In this document: positions 1 to 6,054 of the stretch, in pieces
How positions within the stretch are numbered: position 1 is the stretch's first letter
Layout: every line of letters starts with the position of its first letter
Source: CAYWTX01 sp964461295
Lineage (GTDB): Bacteria; Planctomycetota; Phycisphaerae; SM23-33
Direction: 5' to 3'
DNA: 6,664 bases
Assembly (NCBI GenBank): GCA_964461295.1
Contig: CAYWTX010000156.1
Coordinates: 1-6,664 of the forward strand
Notes under the pieces: model-generated
Databases searched by the model: none
Told to the model about the DNA's origin: nothing
What the model saw: the letters and a program-made list of their open reading frames with translations, nothing else
Translations under genes and position numbers: made by a program

Positions 1-2
1 GG

Positions 3-320
3 CGCAGGCGCCGCGCCCGCGCCCGCGAGTTGGCCGAACTGGTGGGCCTGGGCGACCGCACCAGCCACCGCCCGCGGGAACTGTCCGGCGGCGAGATGCA
101 GCGGATCGCCATCGCCAGGGCCTTGGCCAACGACCCCGCCCTGCTCCTGGCCGACGAACCCACCGGCAACCTCGACGAGAAGACCGGGCTGGAGATCCTG
201 GCGGTTTTCGACCAACTTGTGGCCGCGGGACGGACCCTGATCCTGGTGACCCACAATCCCGCCTGCCAGCAGAGGGCCCACCGGGCCTTGCGAATGCACG
301 ACGGGGAGCTGCTGGAATGA
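3..320 (+). CDS. ABC transporter ATP-binding protein, LolD/MacB type (3' part, 5' end outside window)
   Basis: This is the C-terminal 105 residues of an ABC ATPase that powers the permease encoded next to it. The reading frame is open to the left edge, so the true start and the Walker A loop lie outside the window; the in-frame TTG at 30 is not the start. Visible motifs in order are the ABC signature LSGGE followed by MQRIAIARAL (visible residues 27-41), Walker B LLLADEP with catalytic Glu at visible residue 52, the D-loop GNLD (55-58), and the switch His in VTHN (residue 84). The DEPTGNLD wording is typical of the MacB/LolD/FtsE branch. The stop overlaps the next start (ATGA, 317-320), so the two genes are translationally coupled in one operon. 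The protein should sit on the cytoplasmic face of the inner membrane. The substrate cannot be told: macrolide/peptide export, lipoprotein release and other MacB-like roles are all possible. Confidence 0.95.
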   Translation, partial: RRRRARARELAELVGLGDRTSHRPRELSGGEMQRIAIARALANDPALLLADEPTGNLDEKTGLEILAVFDQLVAAGRTLILVTHNPACQQRAHRALRMHDGELLE

Positions 321-1582
321 GCGTCCTCGAGGTCTTTCGCATTGCGCTGCTGGACCTGGCCCTGCACAAGTTCCGCTCGGCCCTGGCGGCGCTGGGCATC
401 ATCTTCGGCGTGGCGTCGGTGATAGCGATGCTGTCGATCAGCGAGGGCGCCCGGCGCGAGGCGATCGGACGGATCTCCGCCCTGGGCGTCGATAACGTCC
501 TGGCGCGATCCGTCAAGCCCCCCAAGGCGGACACCCAGGACGCCGGCAAGGGCAGGCGGTACGTTCTCGACTACGGCCTGCGAAGGCGCGACCTGGAGCA
601 CGTCCGCAACACCTTCGCGTGCGTCCGATGGGTCGTCGGCCTGCGCGACATGCGACAGAACCTGTACGCCTCCAGCGGCAAGGCGCTGGATGTCCGGGTG
701 ATGGCCACCGAACCGGCCTACCTGGACATCACGCGCTCCGCGATCGCACGCGGACGCTTCCTGACGTTGACCGACGGCGCGACGCACAAAAGGGTCTGCG
801 TCGTCGGCATCGACGCGGCCAGAAAGTTCTTCGCCTTTCACGATCCCCTCGACGGCTCGGTGCGCATCGGGTCGGACTGGTACCGGGTGGTGGGGATCCT
901 CACGAACCCGGCCGCCCTGAAGGCCCCGGGCGGCGAGGACGTCAACAACTACGTGTTCATCCCGCTGGCCACGGCCCAGGCGACGTACGGCGACACCTCC
1001 ATCCAGTACGAGTCGGGCAGCTCCACCGCCGTCCGGGTCGAACTCGACGGCATCGCCATGAAGATGACCGACTCCGAGGCCGTCCTGGACACCGCGCGCC
1101 GGCTGGAGACGTACCTGGGCAAGACGCACAAGCGGAAGGACTACGAACTGCTCGTGCCCCTGGAGTTGATGCGCCAGAAGGACGCCTCGCAGCGGATCTT
1201 CTCCATCGTGATGGCCACGATCGCGGGCATCTCGCTGCTGGTGGGGGGCATCGGGATCATGAACATCATGCTCGCCAACGTCCGCGAGCGGCGCAAGGAA
1301 ATCGGCACACGCCGGGCCCTGGGCGCACGCCGGCGCGACATATTCCGCCAGTTCCTCATCGAGGCGGCCGTGCTGACAACCCTCGGCGGCCTGGTGGGAG
1401 TCGCGGTGGGCTACTTGCTGGCCGGCGGCGTCAGCACGTACGCCCGCTGGCCCACGGTCGTCACGGCGGCCAGCATCATCATGGGCCTGGGCGTTTCGGC
1501 GATGGTGGGCATTCTGTCGGGCATGTGGCCCGCCCGCCAGGCGGCGCGGGTCAGCCCCATCGAGGCCCTGCGATCTGAGTAG
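317..1582 (+). CDS. MacB/FtsX-family ABC transporter permease
   Basis: This 421-residue inner-membrane permease pairs with the upstream ATPase. The ATG at 317 overlaps the ATPase stop, and a GGGGAG ribosome site at 303-308 lies 8 bases ahead of it. The layout is the classic MacB/FtsX one. A first membrane segment (about residues 21-43) follows a short cytoplasmic N-terminus. A large periplasmic domain (about 44-290) holds the MacB_PCD-like portion, with the family-typical VVGI at 191-194. Three more membrane segments follow, at about 294-320, 345-375 and 380-404. The cytoplasmic loop carries the family signature RERRKEIGTRRALGA (323-337), and the C-terminus has the PARQAARVSPIEALR motif (405-419). 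Family knowledge suggests mechanotransmission rather than classical channel transport, often with an HlyD/MacA-like adaptor; none is visible here, although one could lie upstream. Spot-counted GC is about 67-70%, clearly higher than in the next operon. The substrate is unknown. Confidence 0.95.
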   Translation: MSVLEVFRIALLDLALHKFRSALAALGIIFGVASVIAMLSISEGARREAIGRISALGVDNVLARSVKPPKADTQDAGKGRRYVLDYGLRRRDLEHVRNTFACVRWVVGLRDMRQNLYASSGKALDVRVMATEPAYLDITRSAIARGRFLTLTDGATHKRVCVVGIDAARKFFAFHDPLDGSVRIGSDWYRVVGILTNPAALKAPGGEDVNNYVFIPLATAQATYGDTSIQYESGSSTAVRVELDGIAMKMTDSEAVLDTARRLETYLGKTHKRKDYELLVPLELMRQKDASQRIFSIVMATIAGISLLVGGIGIMNIMLANVRERRKEIGTRRALGARRRDIFRQFLIEAAVLTTLGGLVGVAVGYLLAGGVSTYARWPTVVTAASIIMGLGVSAMVGILSGMWPARQAARVSPIEALRSE

Positions 1583-1690
1583 GGATCCCTCCCGCGGCGG
1601 CGAGGCGGAGCAGGTTGCGCACGGCCAGGCCCTGAGGGTGGCGCCATCGCGCCGTTGACGCATCTGGCGGCATGGTTCAGGTCCGGATAA

Positions 1691-1709
1691 CGCAACTCCC
1701 CGAGTTGCG
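1691..1709. repeat. Perfect 8-bp stem-loop (first of the cluster)
   Basis: CGCAACTC (1691-1698) and GAGTTGCG (1702-1709) are exact reverse complements separated by CCC. No T-run follows on either strand, so it is not a standard intrinsic terminator. It is the first of several hairpins packed into about 130 bases. Confidence 0.7.
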
Positions 1710-1721
1710 GCCCCCGGGATT

Positions 1722-1747
1722 CACACCTCTAACTCTGGAGAGGTGTG
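1722..1747. repeat. Perfect 9-bp inverted repeat (second of the cluster)
   Basis: CACACCTCT (1722-1730) pairs exactly with AGAGGTGTG (1739-1747) around an 8-base loop. It begins 12 bases after the previous hairpin. A role as structured RNA, protein-binding palindrome or part of a dispersed repeat is possible; nothing in the sequence decides between them. Confidence 0.7.
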
Positions 1748-1768
1748 CCACCATGCTGATTCCGCATC

Positions 1769-1817
1769 GGCCAAGGGGCGAGCCACCACGCGTTTGGTGG
1801 TCTGGAGGGGCTTGGCC
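1769..1817. repeat. Nested stem-loop (outer 7 bp, inner 6 bp)
   Basis: An outer stem GGCCAAG (1769-1775) pairs exactly with CTTGGCC (1811-1817). Inside it, CCACCA (1783-1788) pairs exactly with TGGTGG (1795-1800) around a 6-base loop. The nested arrangement gives one long interrupted hairpin. I do not recognise it as a known RNA family. Confidence 0.6.
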
Positions 1818-2013
1818 ACGGGCGGGGCGGCATTCGTCGATTCGGCGCGAGGTCTGACCGATGCCGCGTCAGTTAGACGAAAGCGGCAACGAGAAGCTGT
1901 GCGTTGGGAGCAATGGGTGGCGTCCCCATTCCCCATTCGCCCGGCAGTCCCACTCGCATGGCGTCTCCGGATTGCCGCCGTCGTGCCTATTGGCGCGATG
2001 GAGCCAGCCAGTC

Positions 2014-2042
2014 TTGACATGCGGTCGATTCGAGCGTAACCT
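2014..2042 (+). promoter_or_regulatory. Candidate sigma70-type promoter for the R-M operon
   Basis: A consensus -35 box TTGACA (2014-2019) is followed after exactly 17 bases by TAACCT (2037-2042), a weak -10 that keeps the key first T, second A and last T. Transcription would begin near 2049, about 40 bases ahead of the methyltransferase start. The perfect -35 and ideal spacing support it; the poor -10 limits confidence. Confidence 0.5.
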
Positions 2043-2071
2043 GTCCCTTTGTTGTCTGGTCCGGGCAAACC

Positions 2072-2080
2072 AAGGATAGG
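2072..2080 (+). promoter_or_regulatory. Ribosome binding site of the nuclease-methyltransferase gene
   Basis: AAGGATAGG contains two purine-rich candidates: AAGGA, 13 bases ahead of the ATG at 2090, and AGG, 9 bases ahead. It supports 2090 as the start, although the spacing of the better match is rather long. Confidence 0.5.
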
Positions 2081-2089
2081 CAGGCGCAC

Positions 2090-3943
2090 ATGCAAAGAAA
2101 ACAGAACGCCTCTGTGCAGGACAATTGGGTCGCCGACACGCCCCAATCGGGGTACGTCCGCGATCTCATCACCGGGCTTCCTGTCAAGGCAACTCCAGAA
2201 GAAGTGCATGCTGTCCAAGTGTTTGTCGGGCGCCTGGTGGACGACTATGGGTATCCGAAGTCGCATATCCAGACCCGTCCCCAACACATGGTCCGCAAGC
2301 GTCCTTCCGATAAAGAGAAGTCCTATCCGGTAGATATTGCCGTGTTCCGGTCCGACACGAGGACTGAAGACAATCTTTTCATGGTCGTCGAGTGCAAGAA
2401 GAGGGATCGGAAGGATGGCGAGCACCAACTCCGCCTTTACATGGATATGTCTGCTGCCGAGGTCGGGGTATGGTTTAACGGCAAGGAACACGTCTACCTG
2501 CGCAAGATACATCACAAGGACGGCAAGCGGACCTATAGTACGCTACCCAACATTCCTCGTCACGGCCAGCGAATTGAAGATATTGGCTTGTACAAGCGGA
2601 AGGACTTGAAGAAGCCATCTAACCTCAAAGCAGTCTTTAACGATATCCGGCACCACCTTGCCGGTATGGCGTTCGACATAACTCGTGATGAAGAGGTCGC
2701 CAGAGAGATTATTAATGTCCTTTTCTGCAAGATTCTCGATGAGCAAGAGTGTGCCCCTGATGATACGGTTGTTTTCAGGGCGGGGATCGACGAGAGTGCT
2801 ACGGAGGTCAAGACTCGAATGGGTCGGTTGTTTGATGCTGTCAGAAGCAAGGTTTACGGAGATGTCTTTGACCGGACGGACACAATTCGGCTAGACGCGG
2901 AGAGCCTACGTTATGTCGTCGGGGAGCTTCAGAATTACTGCATTATGGACGCCGACCGCGATGCTGTTGGGGATGCGTTCGAAGTGTTCATTGGCCCAGC
3001 CTTGCGCGGATCGGAGGGGCAGTTCTTCACGCCGCGAAACGTCGTCGATATGATGGTCAAGATCATCGATCCAAAACCAGGCGAAAGGATTATCGATCCT
3101 GCATGCGGGTCTGGCGGCTTTCTGATTTCTGCCCTCTTGCATGTATGGGACTACATACGCATAGAAGCCAAACGCAAGGGGTGGACAGACCGCCAACTGG
3201 CCAAACGAGAACTGGACGTTGCTACCGAATGCTTTCGAGGCATAGACAAGAACGGTTTCTTGTCCCGCGTCTGCAAGGCATATATGGCCCTAATTGGCGA
3301 CGGGCGAGGTGGTGTGTTCTGCCGCAACACGCTCGAGCCCGTGAAGACTTGGCCCGAAGCGATGAGCGAGAAGATAGCCCCTGGAAGTTTCGATGTAGTT
3401 CTCACCAATCCGCCCTTTGGCAAGAAGATCGTTGTGGAGGGCGCGCCGATCTTGTCGCAATTTGATTTAGGGTACAAATGGAGGCGGAACAAGGAAACGA
3501 AGGCGATGGAGAGGACAGAGACGCTTCACGATGACCAGCCCCCCCAGATTCTATTCCTTGAACGATGCCTTCAACTACTTCGGCCGGGGGGACGGTTGGG
3601 AATTGTCTTACCCGAAGCTGTATTCGGAATGCCCACCTATGAGTACGTAGTCTCCTGGCTGCAGTCGCGGGCGAAGATTCGCGGCGTTGTCTCGATGCCC
3701 GAAGCGTTATTCAAAACGAGCGGAAAGGGGGGGACGCATGCAAAGGTGTGCATTGTGTTCGTCGAGAACTCCAGACTCAAGAAGGGCGAGGACTACGACG
3801 TCTTCATGGCAGATGTCAAGTGGTGTGGCCATGACTCACGAGGGAATCCCACGATCCGTAAGGATAAGGACGGCAAGGAAGTCCTCCTGGACGAGGTCCC
3901 GAAGGTCGCCGCGAGATGGGCCGCGATCATCGGGAAGTGGTGA
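2090..3943 (+). CDS. Fused HsdR-type nuclease domain and HsdM-type N6-adenine DNA methyltransferase (Type IIB/IIG-like or Type I-like R-M subunit)
   Basis: This 617-residue protein appears to join cutting and methylating activities. The N-terminal domain (about 1-150) has the PD-(D/E)xK pattern of HsdR N-termini: Asp82 in PVDIAVF, Glu101 and Lys103 in VVECKK, then Q113-x3-Y117, the QxxxY motif of the Type I HsdR/RecB-like nucleases. A helical stretch (about 175-300) matches the HsdM N-terminal region. The methyltransferase core follows: GQFFTPR (310-316, motif X-like), SAM-binding motif I DPACGSGGF (336-344), GIDKN (384-388), catalytic motif IV NPPFG (440-444), and later LRPGGRLGIVLPE (497-509). 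NPPF indicates N6-adenine as the methylated base. No helicase motifs occur. The length is above that of usual HsdM proteins (about 500 residues), which fits the extra nuclease domain, and is close to the BcgI A subunit (about 640). The S subunit lies 12 bases downstream. The domain calls are firm; the type of system and whether it cuts DNA are inferred. GC is lower than in the ABC genes. Confidence 0.92.
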   Translation: MQRKQNASVQDNWVADTPQSGYVRDLITGLPVKATPEEVHAVQVFVGRLVDDYGYPKSHIQTRPQHMVRKRPSDKEKSYPVDIAVFRSDTRTEDNLFMVVECKKRDRKDGEHQLRLYMDMSAAEVGVWFNGKEHVYLRKIHHKDGKRTYSTLPNIPRHGQRIEDIGLYKRKDLKKPSNLKAVFNDIRHHLAGMAFDITRDEEVAREIINVLFCKILDEQECAPDDTVVFRAGIDESATEVKTRMGRLFDAVRSKVYGDVFDRTDTIRLDAESLRYVVGELQNYCIMDADRDAVGDAFEVFIGPALRGSEGQFFTPRNVVDMMVKIIDPKPGERIIDPACGSGGFLISALLHVWDYIRIEAKRKGWTDRQLAKRELDVATECFRGIDKNGFLSRVCKAYMALIGDGRGGVFCRNTLEPVKTWPEAMSEKIAPGSFDVVLTNPPFGKKIVVEGAPILSQFDLGYKWRRNKETKAMERTETLHDDQPPQILFLERCLQLLRPGGRLGIVLPEAVFGMPTYEYVVSWLQSRAKIRGVVSMPEALFKTSGKGGTHAKVCIVFVENSRLKKGEDYDVFMADVKWCGHDSRGNPTIRKDKDGKEVLLDEVPKVAARWAAIIGKW

Positions 3944-3947
3944 GGAG
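3942..3947 (+). promoter_or_regulatory. Ribosome binding site overlapping the methyltransferase stop codon
   Basis: GAGGAG shares its first two bases with the upstream TGA stop (3941-3943) and lies 8 bases ahead of the ATG at 3956. The tight arrangement indicates co-translation of the nuclease-methyltransferase and S subunits and supports 3956 as the start. Confidence 0.75.
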
Positions 3948-3955
3948 CACCAACC

Positions 3956-5431
3956 ATGTTGACCGCTGGCGCACAAGGCCACCTTGGGTTCCGCATGCCC
4001 CTCGCGGGCATGCGGGCTGGGGTGTTCTTGCCGAGGTACTACAACCCTGAAATCACCGCAACCCTTGCCGAGCTGGGGAAGACCCACGATCTCATTGTGC
4101 TGGGTGACCTATTGACCAAGAGGCATATTCATGCGGCGACTGGCGATGAGATCGGGAAAATGGCCTACGGTACGGGAAACATCCCATTCGTGCGAACCTC
4201 GGATGTTTCGAACGGCGAACTTAAGACGGATGCCAAACAGGGCGTTAGCGAAGCAGTTTACTCTGAGTACGGACCGTCTCAGGATGTAAGGGCTGGGGAC
4301 ATCCTGTTTGTGCGAGATGGAACATACTTGATCGGGCAAGTCGCACTTGTGACCGAATCCGATCTTCCCCTCCTCTATCAATCACATCTGGTCAAGTTGC
4401 GCGTCAGAGAGACGTCTCCAGTCTCGCCTTGGATGCTCTTGGCCTGCTTGAGCACGCCGATCGTCAAACAGCAGATTCGTGCCAAGCAATTTACAGCGGA
4501 CATCATTGATACGGTGGGAGACCGCTTTCGAGAACTGGTGCTGCCGGTGCCGAAGGACAAGGAGATGGCAGCAAGGATTGAGAGCGAGGTCAGAGATCTC
4601 GTTACGGAGCGGTCACGCCTGCGCGACAAGATCCGGAGGATCCCCTATTGGGTCCAGGGCTACATAGGTTCGGTCGACGAAACCATTCCGGATGGTGCGG
4701 TCGCAGAAGTCGTGGAACATGGGAATCCAGGCTTCACGCGTGCCCTATCGGACCTCCGCAACAGCATCTTCATGCCAAGATACTACGACCCTGAGTTGGA
4801 GGCCGACATTCGGGCACTAGGCAGATCGCACCAGATGATGTCCCTCGCTCGACTGGTCGAGCTAGGGGTCGTGTCCTGGGACACCGGGATCGAAGTCGGC
4901 AAGATGGCCTACGGAACCGGCGAGATACCGTTTGTCCGCACTTCAGACATTTCCAACTGGGAGCTCAAGGGCGATCCGAAACAGAACGTCAGCGAGGATA
5001 TCTACGAAGCTAACAGGCAGGATGTCCGGGCTGGGGACATCTTCGTTGTCCGTGATGGCACATACCTTGTTGGCACCTCTTGCATCCTGACGGCAGACGA
5101 TACCAGGATTCTGTATTGCGGCGGCCTGTATAAGTTGCGGGTTCAGAGGCCGGGGGGTCTGGACCCCTACCTGCTTCTAGCCCTCCTGAACGCGCCAATT
5201 GTGCGTCGCCAGATGCGAGCCAAGCAGTTCACGCGGGACATCATTGACACGCTCGGCAAGCGGTTGTTCGAGGTTGTCCTGCCAATCCCGCGTGACACAA
5301 CTTTGGTGGCTAGCATCGCCCAGGCTACCCGCCAGGTGATCGATACGCGAGCCAAGCTCCGCGACCGCACCAAAGAGATTGCTCTTGAGGTCCAAGGGCT
5401 CGATACCACGGAAGATGATGAGGCGATGTAG
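3956..5431 (+). CDS. hsdS-like: Restriction-modification specificity (S) subunit with two tandem target-recognition halves
   Basis: This 491-residue DNA-recognition subunit should dock onto the methyltransferase and read a bipartite target. It is a tandem duplication of about 246-248 residues. Half 1 (about 11-240) and half 2 (about 259-485) share PRYY (26-29 and 274-277), GKMAYGTG followed by IPFVRTSD (67-83 and 315-331), VRAGDI (111-116 and 357-362), VRDGTYL (119-125 and 365-371), RAKQFT (175-180 and 421-426), DIID (182-185 and 428-431), and LPIP/LPVP near the end of each TRD. Each TRD is followed by a charged helical segment (about 205-230 and 455-478), the usual spacer that sets the distance between half-sites. 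The most different parts (about 47-64 and 295-312, and 96-110 against 344-356) are candidates for base-contacting regions. The repeat reaches back to residue 11, which supports the 3956 start over Met14 or Met19. At the DNA level the halves differ at many synonymous sites, so the duplication is old. The target sequence cannot be predicted. Confidence 0.92.
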   Translation: MLTAGAQGHLGFRMPLAGMRAGVFLPRYYNPEITATLAELGKTHDLIVLGDLLTKRHIHAATGDEIGKMAYGTGNIPFVRTSDVSNGELKTDAKQGVSEAVYSEYGPSQDVRAGDILFVRDGTYLIGQVALVTESDLPLLYQSHLVKLRVRETSPVSPWMLLACLSTPIVKQQIRAKQFTADIIDTVGDRFRELVLPVPKDKEMAARIESEVRDLVTERSRLRDKIRRIPYWVQGYIGSVDETIPDGAVAEVVEHGNPGFTRALSDLRNSIFMPRYYDPELEADIRALGRSHQMMSLARLVELGVVSWDTGIEVGKMAYGTGEIPFVRTSDISNWELKGDPKQNVSEDIYEANRQDVRAGDIFVVRDGTYLVGTSCILTADDTRILYCGGLYKLRVQRPGGLDPYLLLALLNAPIVRRQMRAKQFTRDIIDTLGKRLFEVVLPIPRDTTLVASIAQATRQVIDTRAKLRDRTKEIALEVQGLDTTEDDEAM

Positions 5432-5509
5432 ATTGCCTGCCCGCGGCTGTTCTTGTCCGCGCCTTCCTTCGCGTGTCCGGAGGGGATGTGGGGACAACAT
5501 GGATGGGGG

Positions 5510-5532
5510 AAACTAGGGACGCGCCCTAGTTT
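5510..5532. repeat. Perfect 9-bp hairpin downstream of the S gene
   Basis: AAACTAGGG (5510-5518) and CCCTAGTTT (5524-5532) are exact reverse complements around ACGCG. It lies 78 bases past the S stop codon. The stem ends in TTT but no longer U-tract follows, so it is a weak candidate terminator for the R-M operon. It could equally be a REP-like element. Confidence 0.6.
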
Positions 5533-5643
5533 CTGAGAGCAAAGGACGGAAGAGGGGTAGCGTCCCCCGATGTTTATGTGTGTCCAAGTGACGCAGAAAG
5601 GACAGCTCGTGATGGACGCTGTCGGTTGGCCAACGGCAAACGG

Positions 5644-5705
5644 CCGCGGCCGCGCCGAACGGCTGGTCCCCAACACACGCATCTGACAGACGCGCCGCGG
5701 CCGCG
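5644..5705. repeat. Duplicated GC-rich 11-mer, nearly self-palindromic
   Basis: CCGCGGCCGCG occurs at 5644-5654 and again at 5695-5705. Because the motif is almost its own reverse complement, the copies can act as direct or inverted repeats. In GC-rich DNA such simple CG words arise easily, so a function is doubtful. Confidence 0.45.
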
Positions 5706-5910
5706 GACAATGCACACCATGGGGATCGGCGTCAACCTGGCCGTCGCCCGGGGCGCCCGGGACTGGCGGCGGCACATCCCGGCCACGTGCGGCCGGGGCG
5801 TGCGGTTCGGGGGCGGGCAGGGACGTCGGAGGCGGGCCACACGGCGCCAAGGGCTTGGGGCCGGCGACCGGGGTCTTTGCTCTGTCGGGTTCGCCGGTGG
5901 AGCGCATGAG

Positions 5911-5940
5911 AAAGGCCTCCAGGCAAGCCTGGAGGCCTTT
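5911..5940. terminator. Strong terminator hairpin, probably bidirectional, ending the rRNA operon
   Basis: A perfect 14-bp stem runs from AAAGGCCTCCAGGC (5911-5924) to GCCTGGAGGCCTTT (5927-5940), with AA between the arms. It begins 8 bases beyond the 3' end of 5S (read on the - strand), the normal place for an rRNA operon terminator. On the - strand the stem ends in TTTCTC; on the + strand it ends in TTTCGTTT. It could therefore also stop + strand transcription coming from the R-M operon, protecting the convergent units from read-through. Confidence 0.85.
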
Positions 5941-5947
5941 CGTTTAA

Positions 5948-6054
5948 GGCGGCGTTAACCTACTCTCCCGCAATTGCAGTACCATCGGCCGCTACGGCTT
6001 AACTTCTGTGTTCGGGATGGGAACAGGTGTGGCCCGCAGCGTAAGGACACCGCC
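5948..6054 (-). rRNA. rrf: 5S ribosomal RNA
   Basis: On the - strand this is a complete 5S rRNA of about 107 bases. The ends pair as expected: 5' GGCGGTGT with 3' ACGCCGCC, eight pairs including one G-U. Highly conserved interior stretches are present: ACACCTGTTCCCATCCCGAA, then CAGAAGTTAAGC, CCGATGGTACTGC and GGGAGAGTAGG. It follows 23S in the normal 23S-5S order and precedes the terminator hairpin. The ends were set from helix I pairing and may be off by a few bases. Confidence 0.95.

Larger units (their letters stand above)
1583..2089. other. Gene-free intergenic stretch with clustered stem-loops
   Basis: I find no credible gene here. Short open frames on both strands give low-complexity or Arg/Pro/Ser-rich translations without recognisable domains. 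The left part (1583-1680) holds short palindromes, such as AGGGATCCCT at 1581-1590 and TGGCGCCA at 1639-1646. Neither is followed by a T-run, so no convincing terminator for the ABC operon is visible. The middle (1691-1817) carries a series of perfect inverted repeats, listed separately. The right end holds a candidate promoter and ribosome site for the R-M operon. Confidence 0.7.
5432..5907. other. Gene-free stretch between the R-M operon and the rRNA operon terminator
   Basis: I see no supportable gene. The longest open frames (126 codons on +, and a - strand frame that overlaps the S gene) translate to Arg/Pro/Gly/Ala-rich sequence with no domain; the + frame even runs into the 5S gene. 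The left third contains a perfect hairpin (5510-5532) and a GGGGTAGCGTCCCC motif (5555-5568). The right two thirds are very GC-rich, with a duplicated 11-mer. A decayed gene or repeat remnants are possible, but nothing identifies them. Confidence 0.6.

Noticed and set aside
619..1578. Long + strand open frame (319 codons) inside the permease gene
   Set aside because: Its translation is Arg/Gly/His/Pro-rich with no domain and lies in another frame of the clear MacB/FtsX gene; it is a GC-driven shadow.
1700..1760. tRNA-like or att-like 3' end (a GGGATTCACACC stretch and a later CCACCA)
   Set aside because: No cloverleaf with acceptor, D and anticodon arms can be built around it; the pairs found are simple hairpins.
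1721..2515. 264-codon - strand open frame across the intergenic region and the methyltransferase start
   Set aside because: It has no recognisable domain, and its first half is antisense to the conserved nuclease-methyltransferase gene.
1658..5685. Shared 9-mer ACGCATCTG at 1658-1666 and 5677-5685 as possible insertion-site direct repeats flanking the R-M operon
   Set aside because: About one shared 9-mer is expected by chance between two 500-base flanks, and no integrase or other mobility gene supports it.
5167..5907. 246-codon - strand open frame
   Set aside because: Part is antisense to the S gene, and the rest is Pro/Arg/Ala-rich with no motifs. It is GC-rich chance coding.
5578..5958. 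126-codon + strand open frame after the R-M operon
   Set aside because: It reads through the terminator hairpin into the 5S gene and has Arg/Gly-rich composition without a domain.
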